Assembly (NCBI GenBank): GCA_963763575.1
Contig: CAVXPD010000004.1
Location: 1,054,001 to 1,118,000 of the forward strand
DNA from: Bog-473 sp963763575
Lineage (GTDB): Bacteria > Actinomycetota > Acidimicrobiia > Acidimicrobiales > RAAP-2
Reading direction: 5' to 3'
Length of the DNA: 64,000 nucleotides
The notes under the pieces are model-generated. The model did no database searches. It was given only the letters and a program-made list of their open reading frames with translations, and was not told where the DNA came from. This document shows positions 26,690-34,822 of this stretch, piece after piece. A program made the translations under genes and the position numbers. How positions within the stretch are numbered: position 1 is the stretch's first letter; each line of letters begins with the position of its first letter.

Positions 26690-26806
26690 TAGCAAGCGGT
26701 AAAGACTGTTCATGAGGGGAAGCCGGTGAGAACCCGGCGCTGGTCCGCAACCGTGAGTGGCACGCCCGAATGGGATGCCACCGAGCCGGGATGCCTCACT
26801 GAGCAG
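26690..26806 (+). ncRNA. Cobalamin riboswitch
   Basis: The core reads GGGAAGCCGGTGAGAACCCGG, then CGCTGGTCCGCAACCGTGA, matching the conserved junction of B12 riboswitches. A GTGGC/GCCAC stem follows at 26757-26781, and then the B12-box-like GAGCCGGGATGCCTC at 26783-26797. A short CCACG-TCCG-CGTGG hairpin at 26852-26865, before the first start codon, could be the expression platform. It would lower expression of the downstream surface-protein and ECF operon when adenosylcobalamin or a related cobalamin is plentiful. The exact 5' boundary (first pairing strand) is approximate. Confidence 0.88.
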
Positions 26807-26898
26807 CTGAGTTCCCATCCGTCGAGACACGAGGACTGGGGCTCGGTGTGGCCACGTCCGCGTGGTGCTTCCGGGCTCGGGTCCGGGAAGCGAGAACC

Positions 26899-28731
26899 AT
26901 GAACTGCACCCGCCGGCTCCTCAGCGGACCGGTCGCCGCCGCCACCGCACTCCTCGTGGTGCTCACGATTTCGCTGAGCGGCGTCGCCGACGCCGGCACG
27001 ACGTCGCCGACCCTGCCACAGGTGCCCGCGGCGAAGGCCGCGGCCCAATGGCTGTCCCAGCAGCTGAACTCGGGGGGCTACATCCCCGGCAGCACACCGG
27101 GCACCGCTAACTATTCGGAGACCGTGAACACGCTGCTGGCCCTGGCGGCTGCCAACGTGGACCTTCCCCCGGCCCGCACCGGGCTGGCCTATCTCGAGCA
27201 ACACGTCGATGCCTACGTCGCGGTCGAGGGCAGTGACGGCCCCGGGCAGCTCTCGCTGTTGATCATGGCCGCCCACGCGCTGGGGTCCGACCCGACGAAC
27301 TTCGGCGGCACCAACCTCGTCAGCCGCCTCCTGGCCACCGAGCAGACGAGCGGGCCGAACGCCGGGCGGTTCGGAACGGACGCCCAGGAAGCCGACTTCG
27401 ATGCAGGCACGTATGACCAAGGCCTGGCTCTCCAAGCCCTGAAGGCCGCAGGAGTTGAGGCCGATGGCCCCGCCATCTCATGGCTACAGCGGGAGCAGTG
27501 CCTCAACGGCGGCTGGACCGATCCCGATCAGTCGGCGACTTCCTGCAACGGAGACCCCGCCCTAGGAGAGGGCCCCGACACCAACACAACCGCCGAAGCT
27601 GTTCAAGGCCTCGTCGAGCAGGGGGGTTTGACTCCGACCATTGCCAATAACGCACTGAGCTTCTACAAGAACGGGCAGAACTCCGACGGAGGCTGGGCCT
27701 TTAGCCCCGCGGCACCTGACAACAAGCAGACGAGTGACCCCGACTCGACGTCGCTCGTGATCCAGGCTCTGCTCGCGATGGGCCTCGCTCCCGACAGCTC
27801 TGAATTCGACGTCGGTGGTACCCCAACCGGCCTATTGCTTTCGTTCGCCATCAGCTCCGGCGCCGGCGCGGGAGCCTTCTACTTCCCGGGAAGCAGCCCC
27901 ACGACCCCGGATCTCCTGGCCACCTACCAGGCGGTCCCTGCACTCATGGGCCTCAGCTTCCCCTTTGGCCCTTTGGGCAACGCCTACTGGCTGGCCGGTT
28001 CGGACGGGGGCATCTTCAACTTCGGCGGTGCTGCGTTCTACGGCTCCATGGGCGGCACGCCCCTGAACAAGCCCGTCGTCGGCCTCGCACCCACGCTCAA
28101 CGGTGGGGGCTATTGGGAGGTGGCGTCGGACGGCGGCATCTTCAGCTTCGGTACGGCCAAGTTCTACGGTTCCATGGGTGGGCAAACGCTCAACAAGCCG
28201 ATCGTCGGGCTCGCCAAAGGGCCCGAGGGCGCCGGATATTGGGAGGTGGCGTCGGACGGTGGCATCTTCAGCTTCGGTGACTCCACTTTCTCGGGGTCCA
28301 TGGGCGGCAGACCGCTCAACGCTCCTATCGTCGGCATGGCGGCCACGCCTGACGGCCGCGGCTACTGGGAGGTCGCGTCGGACGGAGGGATCTTCAGCTT
28401 CGGCAACGCCAACTTCTACGGTTCGATGGGCGGCAAGCCACTGAACGAGCCCATCGTCGGGATGGCGGCCACGCCCGACGGCGGCGGTTACTGGCTGGTC
28501 GCCGCCGACGGAGGGATCTTCAGCTTCGGTGACGCCTCGTTCTACGGTTCGACGGGTTCGTTACGCCTCAATGCCCCGATCGTCGGTATGGCGGCCACGC
28601 CCGACGGCGGCGGCTATTGGCTGGTCGCCTCGGACGGCGGCGTCTTCAACTATGGGGACGCGGAGTTCTCGGGCTCGGCCAGTCCCTACGGCGTGAACAA
28701 CGTCGTCGCCGGCTCGGCCAGCGCGACCTGA
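26899..28731 (+). CDS. Secreted alpha/alpha-toroid (transcobalamin-alpha-like) protein with six C-terminal repeats
   Basis: The product has 610 residues. A signal peptide (NCTRRLLSGPVAAATALLVVL) covers about residues 1-33. Residues 40-350 form a prenyltransferase/squalene-cyclase-like helical toroid, seen in recurring NGGWTDPDQ, DGGWAFSP and DTNTTAEAVQGL blocks. That fold is also the alpha domain of transcobalamin and intrinsic factor. Residues 363-610 hold six 42-residue repeats of the form YWxVASDGGIFSFG, probably a propeller or surface tether. ATG 26899 is chosen over 26848 because it puts the signal peptide first. Coming directly after a B12 riboswitch and before ECF transporter genes, it most likely binds cobalamin outside the cell. 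Binding itself is inference. Confidence 0.8.
   Translation: MNCTRRLLSGPVAAATALLVVLTISLSGVADAGTTSPTLPQVPAAKAAAQWLSQQLNSGGYIPGSTPGTANYSETVNTLLALAAANVDLPPARTGLAYLEQHVDAYVAVEGSDGPGQLSLLIMAAHALGSDPTNFGGTNLVSRLLATEQTSGPNAGRFGTDAQEADFDAGTYDQGLALQALKAAGVEADGPAISWLQREQCLNGGWTDPDQSATSCNGDPALGEGPDTNTTAEAVQGLVEQGGLTPTIANNALSFYKNGQNSDGGWAFSPAAPDNKQTSDPDSTSLVIQALLAMGLAPDSSEFDVGGTPTGLLLSFAISSGAGAGAFYFPGSSPTTPDLLATYQAVPALMGLSFPFGPLGNAYWLAGSDGGIFNFGGAAFYGSMGGTPLNKPVVGLAPTLNGGGYWEVASDGGIFSFGTAKFYGSMGGQTLNKPIVGLAKGPEGAGYWEVASDGGIFSFGDSTFSGSMGGRPLNAPIVGMAATPDGRGYWEVASDGGIFSFGNANFYGSMGGKPLNEPIVGMAATPDGGGYWLVAADGGIFSFGDASFYGSTGSLRLNAPIVGMAATPDGGGYWLVASDGGVFNYGDAEFSGSASPYGVNNVVAGSASAT
27985..28728 (+). repeat. Six tandem 126-bp coding repeats
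   Basis: Six near-identical 126-base units encode 42-residue repeats beginning YW(E/L)VASDGGIFSFG and ending PIVGMAATPDGGG. The central copies are most alike; the first (YWLAGSDGGIFNFG) and last (GGVFNYGDAEFSG) diverge. Repeats of this type are known in exported actinobacterial proteins, and a six-copy array would suit a six-bladed beta-propeller. High DNA similarity allows copy-number change by recombination or slippage. Confidence 0.9.
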
Positions 28732-28734
28732 TCG

Positions 28735-29703
28735 ATGCCGCGGTTCGCGCGCACCGCCCTGTTCGTCGTCGGGTCCCTGCTGCTCGGCCCCCTCGCCCTG
28801 GGGCCGGCCGGTACCGCCGAAGCGGCCAGTGGTCAGGTGTGCATGGGCATCGTGATCGACGACGGGCCCGATACGCAGTCCGGCTGGTCGCCCGATGCGG
28901 TCCAGGGGGCAGACGTCGCGTCTGGGACCAGCGACCTGCAGGCCCTGAGCGGGGCCGGAGACCCACCGACGCAGAACTCCTCTGGGCTGGTCTGCGCGAT
29001 CAACAACTTCCCGGCCGACGGACTCGAGAGTTGCCTGAGTACCTCGGGTGGCCTCTTCTACTACTGGTCTTATTGGGAGGGTGACCCCTACACCAACATC
29101 TGGACCTACGCGAACGTGGGCCCCATGTCGCACACCGTGAGCAGTGGACAGACGTACGTTGAGGGCTGGCGCTACCAGGACCCCGGAGCCGACAACGCGA
29201 GCGCGGCCAAGCCCTCGGTTACGCCGACCGCTGCCTTCGCACAGGCGTGTCCCGGTGTCGCGCCGGTGCCTTCTGGCGGCGCCGGCGGCGGAGCCGGCGG
29301 CGGGAGCGGAGGCGGTGACGCCGCTGGAGCGGGTTCGCCGGCGCCAAGCGAGAGTCCCTCGGTGCCGGCGACCACGCCCGCCACCACCACAGCTCCTCCA
29401 TCGACGCCGGCAACGAGAGTCCCCTCCGAAGGCGGGGTCGCAACGACGGCACATCCGGGGTCAGGTGCGAGGTCCACGCCGGCTGCTTCGCATACGACGA
29501 CGACGGCCACGACCACTGGTGGGGCCGCGCCCAAGTCGGTAGCGAAGTCAACGGGATCCAAGGCGGCCCTCGCCTCGAGCACGCAGCACGGTGCATCGGG
29601 AGGCGGTGACCCCGTGCTGCCGATTGTGCTGGTCGCCGGTGTCATCCTGCTCCTCGGCGGGCTGGCGTGGTGGCGCTGGCGCCGACGCCCGGTCGAAGAT
29701 TGA
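28735..29703 (+). CDS. Membrane-anchored surface protein, DUF4430/transcobalamin-beta-like
   Basis: The product has 322 residues: signal peptide (about 1-30), a globular domain (about 31-170), a Gly/Ala/Pro/Thr-rich linker (about 175-290), one transmembrane helix (LPIVLVAGVILLLGGLAWW) and a short basic tail (RWRRRPVED). The globular part has Cys in VCMGIVIDDGPD and VCAINNF, with WSYWEGDPYTNIWTYANVGP and QTYVEGWRYQD, a pattern resembling DUF4430 domains and the beta domain of transcobalamins. The gene starts four bases after the toroid gene. Together the two products would supply both halves of a cobalamin clamp, held at the membrane near the ECF transporter. Confidence 0.65.
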   Translation: MPRFARTALFVVGSLLLGPLALGPAGTAEAASGQVCMGIVIDDGPDTQSGWSPDAVQGADVASGTSDLQALSGAGDPPTQNSSGLVCAINNFPADGLESCLSTSGGLFYYWSYWEGDPYTNIWTYANVGPMSHTVSSGQTYVEGWRYQDPGADNASAAKPSVTPTAAFAQACPGVAPVPSGGAGGGAGGGSGGGDAAGAGSPAPSESPSVPATTPATTTAPPSTPATRVPSEGGVATTAHPGSGARSTPAASHTTTTATTTGGAAPKSVAKSTGSKAALASSTQHGASGGGDPVLPIVLVAGVILLLGGLAWWRWRRRPVED

Positions 29704-30824
29704 CCCGCCGGCCCATGCGCGCGCTTCACCCGCTGGCCTGGTGGGTGTGGGCGGCGTGCCTCGCCGTGGTGGCCATGCAGTCGACCGACCCGAACCCCTT
29801 CTTGCTGTTGCTCGTCTGTGGGGTCGCCTGCTTCGTGGTGGCCAGCTGCCGGGGCAACGCGCCATGGGCGCGCTCGCTCGCATTCTTTCTGCGCTTGGGC
29901 GTGCTGGTCATCGTGATCCGAGTCGTGATCGAGATCCTGTTCGGTCAACGTGGCGTGCCCGGCCACGTGCTCTTCACGCTTCCTCGGGCGCCACTACCGT
30001 CGTGGGCAGCAGCGGTCAGCATTGGTGGCCCCGTCACGCTCGAGTCGATCCTGACCGCGGCGACCGCAGGTCTCCAGATCGCTGCGATCCTCGTCTGTTT
30101 CGGAGCGGCGAACTCTCTTGCCAGCCCCTACCGGCTGCTGCGCTGCTTGCCGGCGGTCCTCTACGAAGCAGGCGTGGCCGTGACCGTGGCGCTCTCGTTC
30201 ACCCCCGAACTCATGGAATCCATCGCCGCGGTCCGTCAGGCCCGACGTCTACGCGGGATCCCGACGAAGGGCCTACGCGGCCTTCGGGGCGTGGCAGTAC
30301 CCGTATTGGAAGGCGCGCTGGACCGCTCGTTGCAGCTGGCCGCCTCCATGGACGCTCGGGGCTACGGGCGTCGAATCGACGGCAAGGACGCAGCCCGTCG
30401 ACTGGCCACCGCGCTGACGGCTTTCGGGCTGCTGCTGGCGGCGGTCGGTGTGTACGGCGTGATCGACTCCGGATCCTTGTTCGGGTTGGGACTGCCGATC
30501 CTGGCCATCGCCTTGGCTTTCTGCGCCGTCGGGCTCGCGGTGAGCGGGCGCCGAAACCCGAGGACGCGCTACCGCCCCGACCCGTGGGGACTCCGCGAAT
30601 GGTGCGTGGCGTCCTCCGGAGCCGCGGCGGTTGGCGCGATGGCGCTCGCACGCGCCCTCGACGTGTCCGGAGTGGTCGTCTCCTTTTTCCCGCTGGCCGT
30701 ACCGGCGCTACCGCTTCTCCCGGCCGCCGGCATCCTGGTGGCCGCAACGCCTGCTCTCGTCGTGCCCGCACCCCGGCCGAGCCCGACGTCCACGAGAGCC
30801 AAGGTGGAGGCAGTCGCAGCATGA
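29700..30824 (+). CDS. ecfT: ECF transporter transmembrane component EcfT
   Basis: This protein of about 374 residues has several hydrophobic helices and the two coupling-helix motifs that contact the ATPases, ARRLRGIP (about residue 182) and MDARGYGRR (about residue 218). This is the energy-coupling membrane subunit. TTG 29700 overlaps the preceding stop by four bases; ATG 29715 is also possible. Its length exceeds a typical EcfT because of extra C-terminal helices. It passes to the fused ATPase gene through an ATGA overlap. Confidence 0.87.
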   Translation: MTRRPMRALHPLAWWVWAACLAVVAMQSTDPNPFLLLLVCGVACFVVASCRGNAPWARSLAFFLRLGVLVIVIRVVIEILFGQRGVPGHVLFTLPRAPLPSWAAAVSIGGPVTLESILTAATAGLQIAAILVCFGAANSLASPYRLLRCLPAVLYEAGVAVTVALSFTPELMESIAAVRQARRLRGIPTKGLRGLRGVAVPVLEGALDRSLQLAASMDARGYGRRIDGKDAARRLATALTAFGLLLAAVGVYGVIDSGSLFGLGLPILAIALAFCAVGLAVSGRRNPRTRYRPDPWGLREWCVASSGAAAVGAMALARALDVSGVVVSFFPLAVPALPLLPAAGILVAATPALVVPAPRPSPTSTRAKVEAVAA

Positions 30825-32437
30825 TCCGTTTCGACGACGTGTCGTTCAGCTACGCCGGTGCCCAGCAGCCGACGCTTTGCAACGTCACTCTCGAGATCCC
30901 CGAGGGCGAGTTCTGCGTGGTGGTGGGCGAGACGGGCAGCGGCAAGTCGACGCTGTTGCGTGCCATCAACGGACTCGTCCCTCATTTCACCGGAGGGAGC
31001 CTTAGCGGGAACGTCGCCGTCGAAGGCCGCTCGACGCGCGATCACCGGCCGCGCGAGTTGGCGGAAGTCGTCGGGTACGTCGGCCAGAACCCCGTCGCCG
31101 GCTTCGTCACCGAACGCGTGGAGGACGAGCTCGCCTACACCATGGAAAACCTCGCGGTCCCTCCTGATGCCATGCGCCGCCGGGTCGAGGATGCCGTCGA
31201 CCTGCTCGGGCTCCAAGATCTCCGCGACAGGTCGCTCCGTGCGCTATCCGGTGGGCAACAGCAGCGGGTGGCGATCGGCGCCGTGCTGACCGCGTCGCCG
31301 CGGGTCCTGGTGCTCGACGAACCGACTTCGGCGCTCGATCCGGCCGCCGCCGAGGAGGTGCTCAGCGCATTGGCGCGCCTGGTGCAGGACGTGGGCATCA
31401 CGGTGTGCATGGCGGAGCATCGCCTGGAGCGGGTCTTGCCCTTCGCCGACCGGATGGTGCTGGTTCCCGGAGGTGGGGCACCACTCACCATCGGTCTGCC
31501 CGAAGAGGTGATGCTCGACGCACCCGTGGCACCGCCGATCGTCGAGCTGGGCCGAATGGTGGGGTGGGCACCTTTGCCCCTGACCGTGCGCGACGCGCGC
31601 CGAGAGGCCGTCGCCCTGAAGACGCGGATCGGCCCCTCGAGCGCGGCGACCCCTGCGCCCCTTGCGACGGGGACACCGGTCGCCGCGGCCCAAAGGTTGA
31701 CCGTCTCGTATGGCCCGGTGAGCGCCCTCATCTCGCTCGATCTCGAGCTACGTCCTGGCGAGGTCACCGTGTTGATGGGCCGCAACGGCTCGGGGAAGTC
31801 GACGCTCCTCAACACCCTCGCGGGCGCCCGCGCTCCCAGCCGCGGTTCGGTGGGCGTCGATGGACAGAACCCTTCTCGCATGGAACCAGCTCAGCGGGTA
31901 AGAGAGGTGGGACTGGTGCCACAGGACCCGGGACTGCTGCTTTACGGCGAGTCGGTCCTCGACGAGTGCCAGCGCGCCGACCACACCTCGGGCCTGGCGA
32001 AGGGGACCACGTCCGCCACGCTCGAAGGCATCGTCCCGGGTCTCCCGCCGGAGCGGCACCCGAGGGACCTGTCGGAGGGCCAGCGTTTGGCCCTCGCCCT
32101 CGCGGTCGTGCTCGCACCGGCGCCACGCCTCCTGCTCCTCGACGAACCCACCCGGGGTCTCGACTACCCGAGCAAGGACAGGCTGATCACGCTCCTGCGG
32201 CGCTTGGCCGACGAGGGGCATGCCGTGGTGCTGGCCACACACGACGTCGAGCTGGCCGCCCGGGTGGCCGACCGAGCGGTGGTGATGGCCGACGGCGAGA
32301 TCATCGCGGACGGGCCGGCGCACACCGTCGTATGCCACTCGCCCGTCTTTGCCCCCCAGGTGGCCAAGATCTTGGCCCCCGGAGAATGGCTCACCCTCGA
32401 CGAGGTGCGGACCGCACTGGCCGCAGCCACCGCATGA
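30821..32437 (+). CDS. ecfA: Fused ECF ATPase (EcfA-EcfA')
   Basis: This 538-residue protein contains two ABC ATPase domains. Domain 1 (about residues 1-240) has Walker A GETGSGKST, signature LSGGQQQR and Walker B VLVLDEPTSALD. Domain 2 (about 285-520) has GRNGSGKST, the variant signature LSEGQRLAL and LLLLDEPTRGLD. Unlike two-gene ECF systems, both ATPases are made as one chain, a common actinobacterial layout. It powers import through EcfT. ATGA overlaps on both sides indicate tight coupling with ecfT and the S-component gene. Confidence 0.93.
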   Translation: MIRFDDVSFSYAGAQQPTLCNVTLEIPEGEFCVVVGETGSGKSTLLRAINGLVPHFTGGSLSGNVAVEGRSTRDHRPRELAEVVGYVGQNPVAGFVTERVEDELAYTMENLAVPPDAMRRRVEDAVDLLGLQDLRDRSLRALSGGQQQRVAIGAVLTASPRVLVLDEPTSALDPAAAEEVLSALARLVQDVGITVCMAEHRLERVLPFADRMVLVPGGGAPLTIGLPEEVMLDAPVAPPIVELGRMVGWAPLPLTVRDARREAVALKTRIGPSSAATPAPLATGTPVAAAQRLTVSYGPVSALISLDLELRPGEVTVLMGRNGSGKSTLLNTLAGARAPSRGSVGVDGQNPSRMEPAQRVREVGLVPQDPGLLLYGESVLDECQRADHTSGLAKGTTSATLEGIVPGLPPERHPRDLSEGQRLALALAVVLAPAPRLLLLDEPTRGLDYPSKDRLITLLRRLADEGHAVVLATHDVELAARVADRAVVMADGEIIADGPAHTVVCHSPVFAPQVAKILAPGEWLTLDEVRTALAAATA

Positions 32438-33366
32438 CGGTCGAGCAGCGGACGGCCGCGGGCCAGCCACACGGCCACCACGAGCATGGTGGCGACACAG
32501 AACGGCGTCACCGGCTGGTCCCGGCAATCCGGCTGGGGCGCCGCTCCTCGGTGCTGCTGGCGCTCACCACGACCTTCGGGCTCGTAGCGTTCGGATGGCC
32601 GCTTCTGATCCACGCGCACTCCGGGGCGAACACGGCGCACAGTGGCGACGCGCCCTGGATCTTCGTCGCGCTCATCCCACTGCTCTTGGGCATCGTGATG
32701 GCCGAGATGTCCGAGGGGGCGATCGACGCGAAGGCCGTGGCGCTGCTCGGAATCATGGCTGCCTGCTTCGCCGCATTGCGGGTCCCCAGCCCCGGGATCA
32801 ACGGGTTCGAACCGGAGTGGTTCCTCCTCGTCCTCTCGGCCCGCGTGTTCGGGCGGGGTTTCGGTTTCGTGCTGGGTGCCGTCGCGTTCTTCGCGTCCTC
32901 ACTCGCAACCGGAGGCGTGGGACCGTGGCTGCCCTTCCAGATGATCGCCGCGGCCTGGGTCGGCTTCGGGGCGGGCTGCCTTCCACCCATGCGCGGGGTG
33001 GCCGAGCGAGGGATGCTGGCCGCGTACGGCGCAGTGGCGGCACTGTTCTACGGGTTGGTGATGAACTTCTGGTTCTGGCCCTTCGGAGCCGGCACGACGA
33101 CGCAGTACTCCTTCGTCCCGGGCGCTGCTGTCCTGACCAACGTGCACCGTTTCCTGCTCTTCGACCTCACGACGTCCATGGGCTTCGACCTGACCAGGGC
33201 CGCCACGACGGCGGTCCTCATCCTGGTGCTCGGTCGCCCCGTTCTGGCCGCCCTGCGCCGAACCTCCCGCCGCGCCGTCTTCGAACCGGTCGTGGAGTTC
33301 AGTGACGCCGCGACTCGGTCACCGCGGAACCCTGACCGCCAGTCTTTGGACGGCGTGGCCAGATAG
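32434..33366 (+). CDS. ECF transporter S component, probable cobalamin-binding subunit
   Basis: This 310-residue integral membrane protein has a His-rich cytoplasmic N-terminus (HGHHEHGGD) and about six hydrophobic segments. RVFGRGFGFVLGAVAFFASSLATGG and PFQMIAAAWVGFGAGCLPP resemble the conserved core of S components in cobalamin ECF systems such as CbrT. It is last in the B12-riboswitch operon, following its dedicated energy-coupling genes. Vitamin B12 or a precursor is therefore the expected substrate; cobalt is a less likely alternative because no CbiN-like or CbiM-like sequence is seen. Confidence 0.8.
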   Translation: MTVEQRTAAGQPHGHHEHGGDTERRHRLVPAIRLGRRSSVLLALTTTFGLVAFGWPLLIHAHSGANTAHSGDAPWIFVALIPLLLGIVMAEMSEGAIDAKAVALLGIMAACFAALRVPSPGINGFEPEWFLLVLSARVFGRGFGFVLGAVAFFASSLATGGVGPWLPFQMIAAAWVGFGAGCLPPMRGVAERGMLAAYGAVAALFYGLVMNFWFWPFGAGTTTQYSFVPGAAVLTNVHRFLLFDLTTSMGFDLTRAATTAVLILVLGRPVLAALRRTSRRAVFEPVVEFSDAATRSPRNPDRQSLDGVAR

Positions 33367-33430
33367 ACCACCAGATAGACCATGCGTCATCGACACGATG
33401 AACGGTTCGATATCGGTTGAGAGGATACTG

Positions 33431-33449
33431 ATCGGTATTGCACACCGAT
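33431..33449. promoter_or_regulatory. Palindrome upstream of CoA-transferase gene
   Basis: ATCGGT-N7-ACCGAT is a perfect dyad 23 bases before the CoA-transferase start, in the 106-base gap after the ECF operon. Another ATCGGTT half-site lies at about 33411. It is probably an operator, but no regulator gene is adjacent. Confidence 0.45.
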
Positions 33450-33472
33450 TGGTACCGCTACGGTTGGACACC

Positions 33473-34690
33473 ATGACGGGGCCGCTGGATGGTGTGCGGG
33501 TTGTCGAATTGGGCGTGTGGGTTGCCGGTCCTGGGGCAGGCGGCATTCTTTCCGATTGGGGTGCCGACGTTGTCAAGGTGGAGCCACCCGAGGGTGACCC
33601 GGCCCGGAACTTCGGGCGGATGCTCGGCGGGGATCTACCGGTCAATCCCGTGTTCGAGCTTGACAATCGGGGCAAGCGGAGCATCGCCGTTGATCTTTCC
33701 AACGAGCGAGCGGTCAACGTGGTGCACCAGTTGGTGGCCGAGGCAGACGTGTTCCTGACCAATCTTCGGCCAGGAGCGCTCGAGCGCGTCGAACTGGGCC
33801 CCGAGGAGACGTGCGATCGTCATGAGCGCCTGGTCTACGCCATCATCACCGGGTACGGCCTCGATGGCCCCGAGGCAGACCGGGGCGCCTACGACATCGC
33901 CGCCTTTTGGGCTCGCGCAGGCATCGCCGAGTCCCTCCGCGCACCGGGCGGCCCGCTGCCGTTCCAAAGGGGCGGCATGGGCGACCACACCGTGGCGATG
34001 ACGGGTGCCGCCATGGTCAGCGCCGCCCTGGTGGAGCAGGCGCGGACCGGGCGGGGCCAACTCGTGTCGACCTCCTTGCTTCGACAGGGTGTGTACACCA
34101 TCGGCTTCGACGTCAACGTGGCTCTGATGTGGGGTCGGACGCTCGGCATCGGCACCCGGGAAACCATGTACAGCCCGGTGCTCAACAATTACGTCGCGGG
34201 CGACGGCAAGTCGTTCTGGATCGTCGGACTCGACGGGGATCGTCACTGGCCTGCCCTCGCACGGGCAGTGGGACACCCCGAGTGGACAACTGATTCGCGG
34301 TTTGAAGATGGCAGGAGCCGCGCCCTGCATGCACGCGAACTGATCGGATTACTCGATGAGATCTTCGCCACTGGGCCGTTGCACGAATGGGCGACGGCAT
34401 TCGGTGAGGAGCCTGAACTCTTTTGGAGCCCGGTGAACACCGTCGACGACGTTGTCGCCGATGAACAGTTTCGTGCCGCGCACTCGGTGGTGGACGTGCC
34501 CGACGAAGACGGCACCCTGCCGATGCTCGCAACGCCGGTCGACTTCGCCGGCAAGCCCCCAGTGCCGCGATGGCGCGCACCCCTTCTGGGCGAGCACACT
34601 TCTGAGGTCCTGCGTGAGCTCGGTCTCGACGAAGCAGCCACGGCGTCGCTCCTATCCGACCGCGTTGCTGTCGCAGCAGCCGGCGGGTAA
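33473..34690 (+). CDS. CaiB/BaiF family CoA-transferase
   Basis: This 405-residue class III CoA-transferase has VRVVELGVWVAGPGAGGILSDWGADVVKVEPP at the N-terminus and LDNRGKRSIAVDLSNERA after it. ATG 33473 begins MTGPLDGVRVVE, the usual opening. It stands alone on the plus strand after the B12 uptake operon, behind its own palindrome, and converges on another CoA-transferase gene. Its role in exchanging CoA between pathway acids is inferred from family. Confidence 0.9.
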   Translation: MTGPLDGVRVVELGVWVAGPGAGGILSDWGADVVKVEPPEGDPARNFGRMLGGDLPVNPVFELDNRGKRSIAVDLSNERAVNVVHQLVAEADVFLTNLRPGALERVELGPEETCDRHERLVYAIITGYGLDGPEADRGAYDIAAFWARAGIAESLRAPGGPLPFQRGGMGDHTVAMTGAAMVSAALVEQARTGRGQLVSTSLLRQGVYTIGFDVNVALMWGRTLGIGTRETMYSPVLNNYVAGDGKSFWIVGLDGDRHWPALARAVGHPEWTTDSRFEDGRSRALHARELIGLLDEIFATGPLHEWATAFGEEPELFWSPVNTVDDVVADEQFRAAHSVVDVPDEDGTLPMLATPVDFAGKPPVPRWRAPLLGEHTSEVLRELGLDEAATASLLSDRVAVAAAGG

Positions 34691-34724
34691 TCCCGCACGC
34701 CAAGCGTTCGGCAGCGAACCTCCT

Positions 34725-34765
34725 GGAGGGTCTGAGGCCTCAGGCTGGACTCCTCCCGGTCTGGG
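34725..34765. terminator. Possible bidirectional terminator between convergent genes
   Basis: The 132-base gap between two convergent CoA-transferase genes holds the 12-base palindrome CTGAGGCCTCAG (34732-34743), flanked by GGAGG and CTCC complementarity. No T-tract is obvious. Its placement between convergent stops is the main support. Confidence 0.3.
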
Positions 34766-34822
34766 ATTCGTACAACACGAAATCTCAGGACTGAGCTTGC
34801 CAGATGCCCCCGCTTCCGCACG

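Noticed and set aside
32434..33366. Cobalt (CbiM-type) transporter
   Set aside because: No CbiN, no CbiM N-terminal metal-ligand pattern, and the riboswitch plus surface carrier genes fit cobalamin better.
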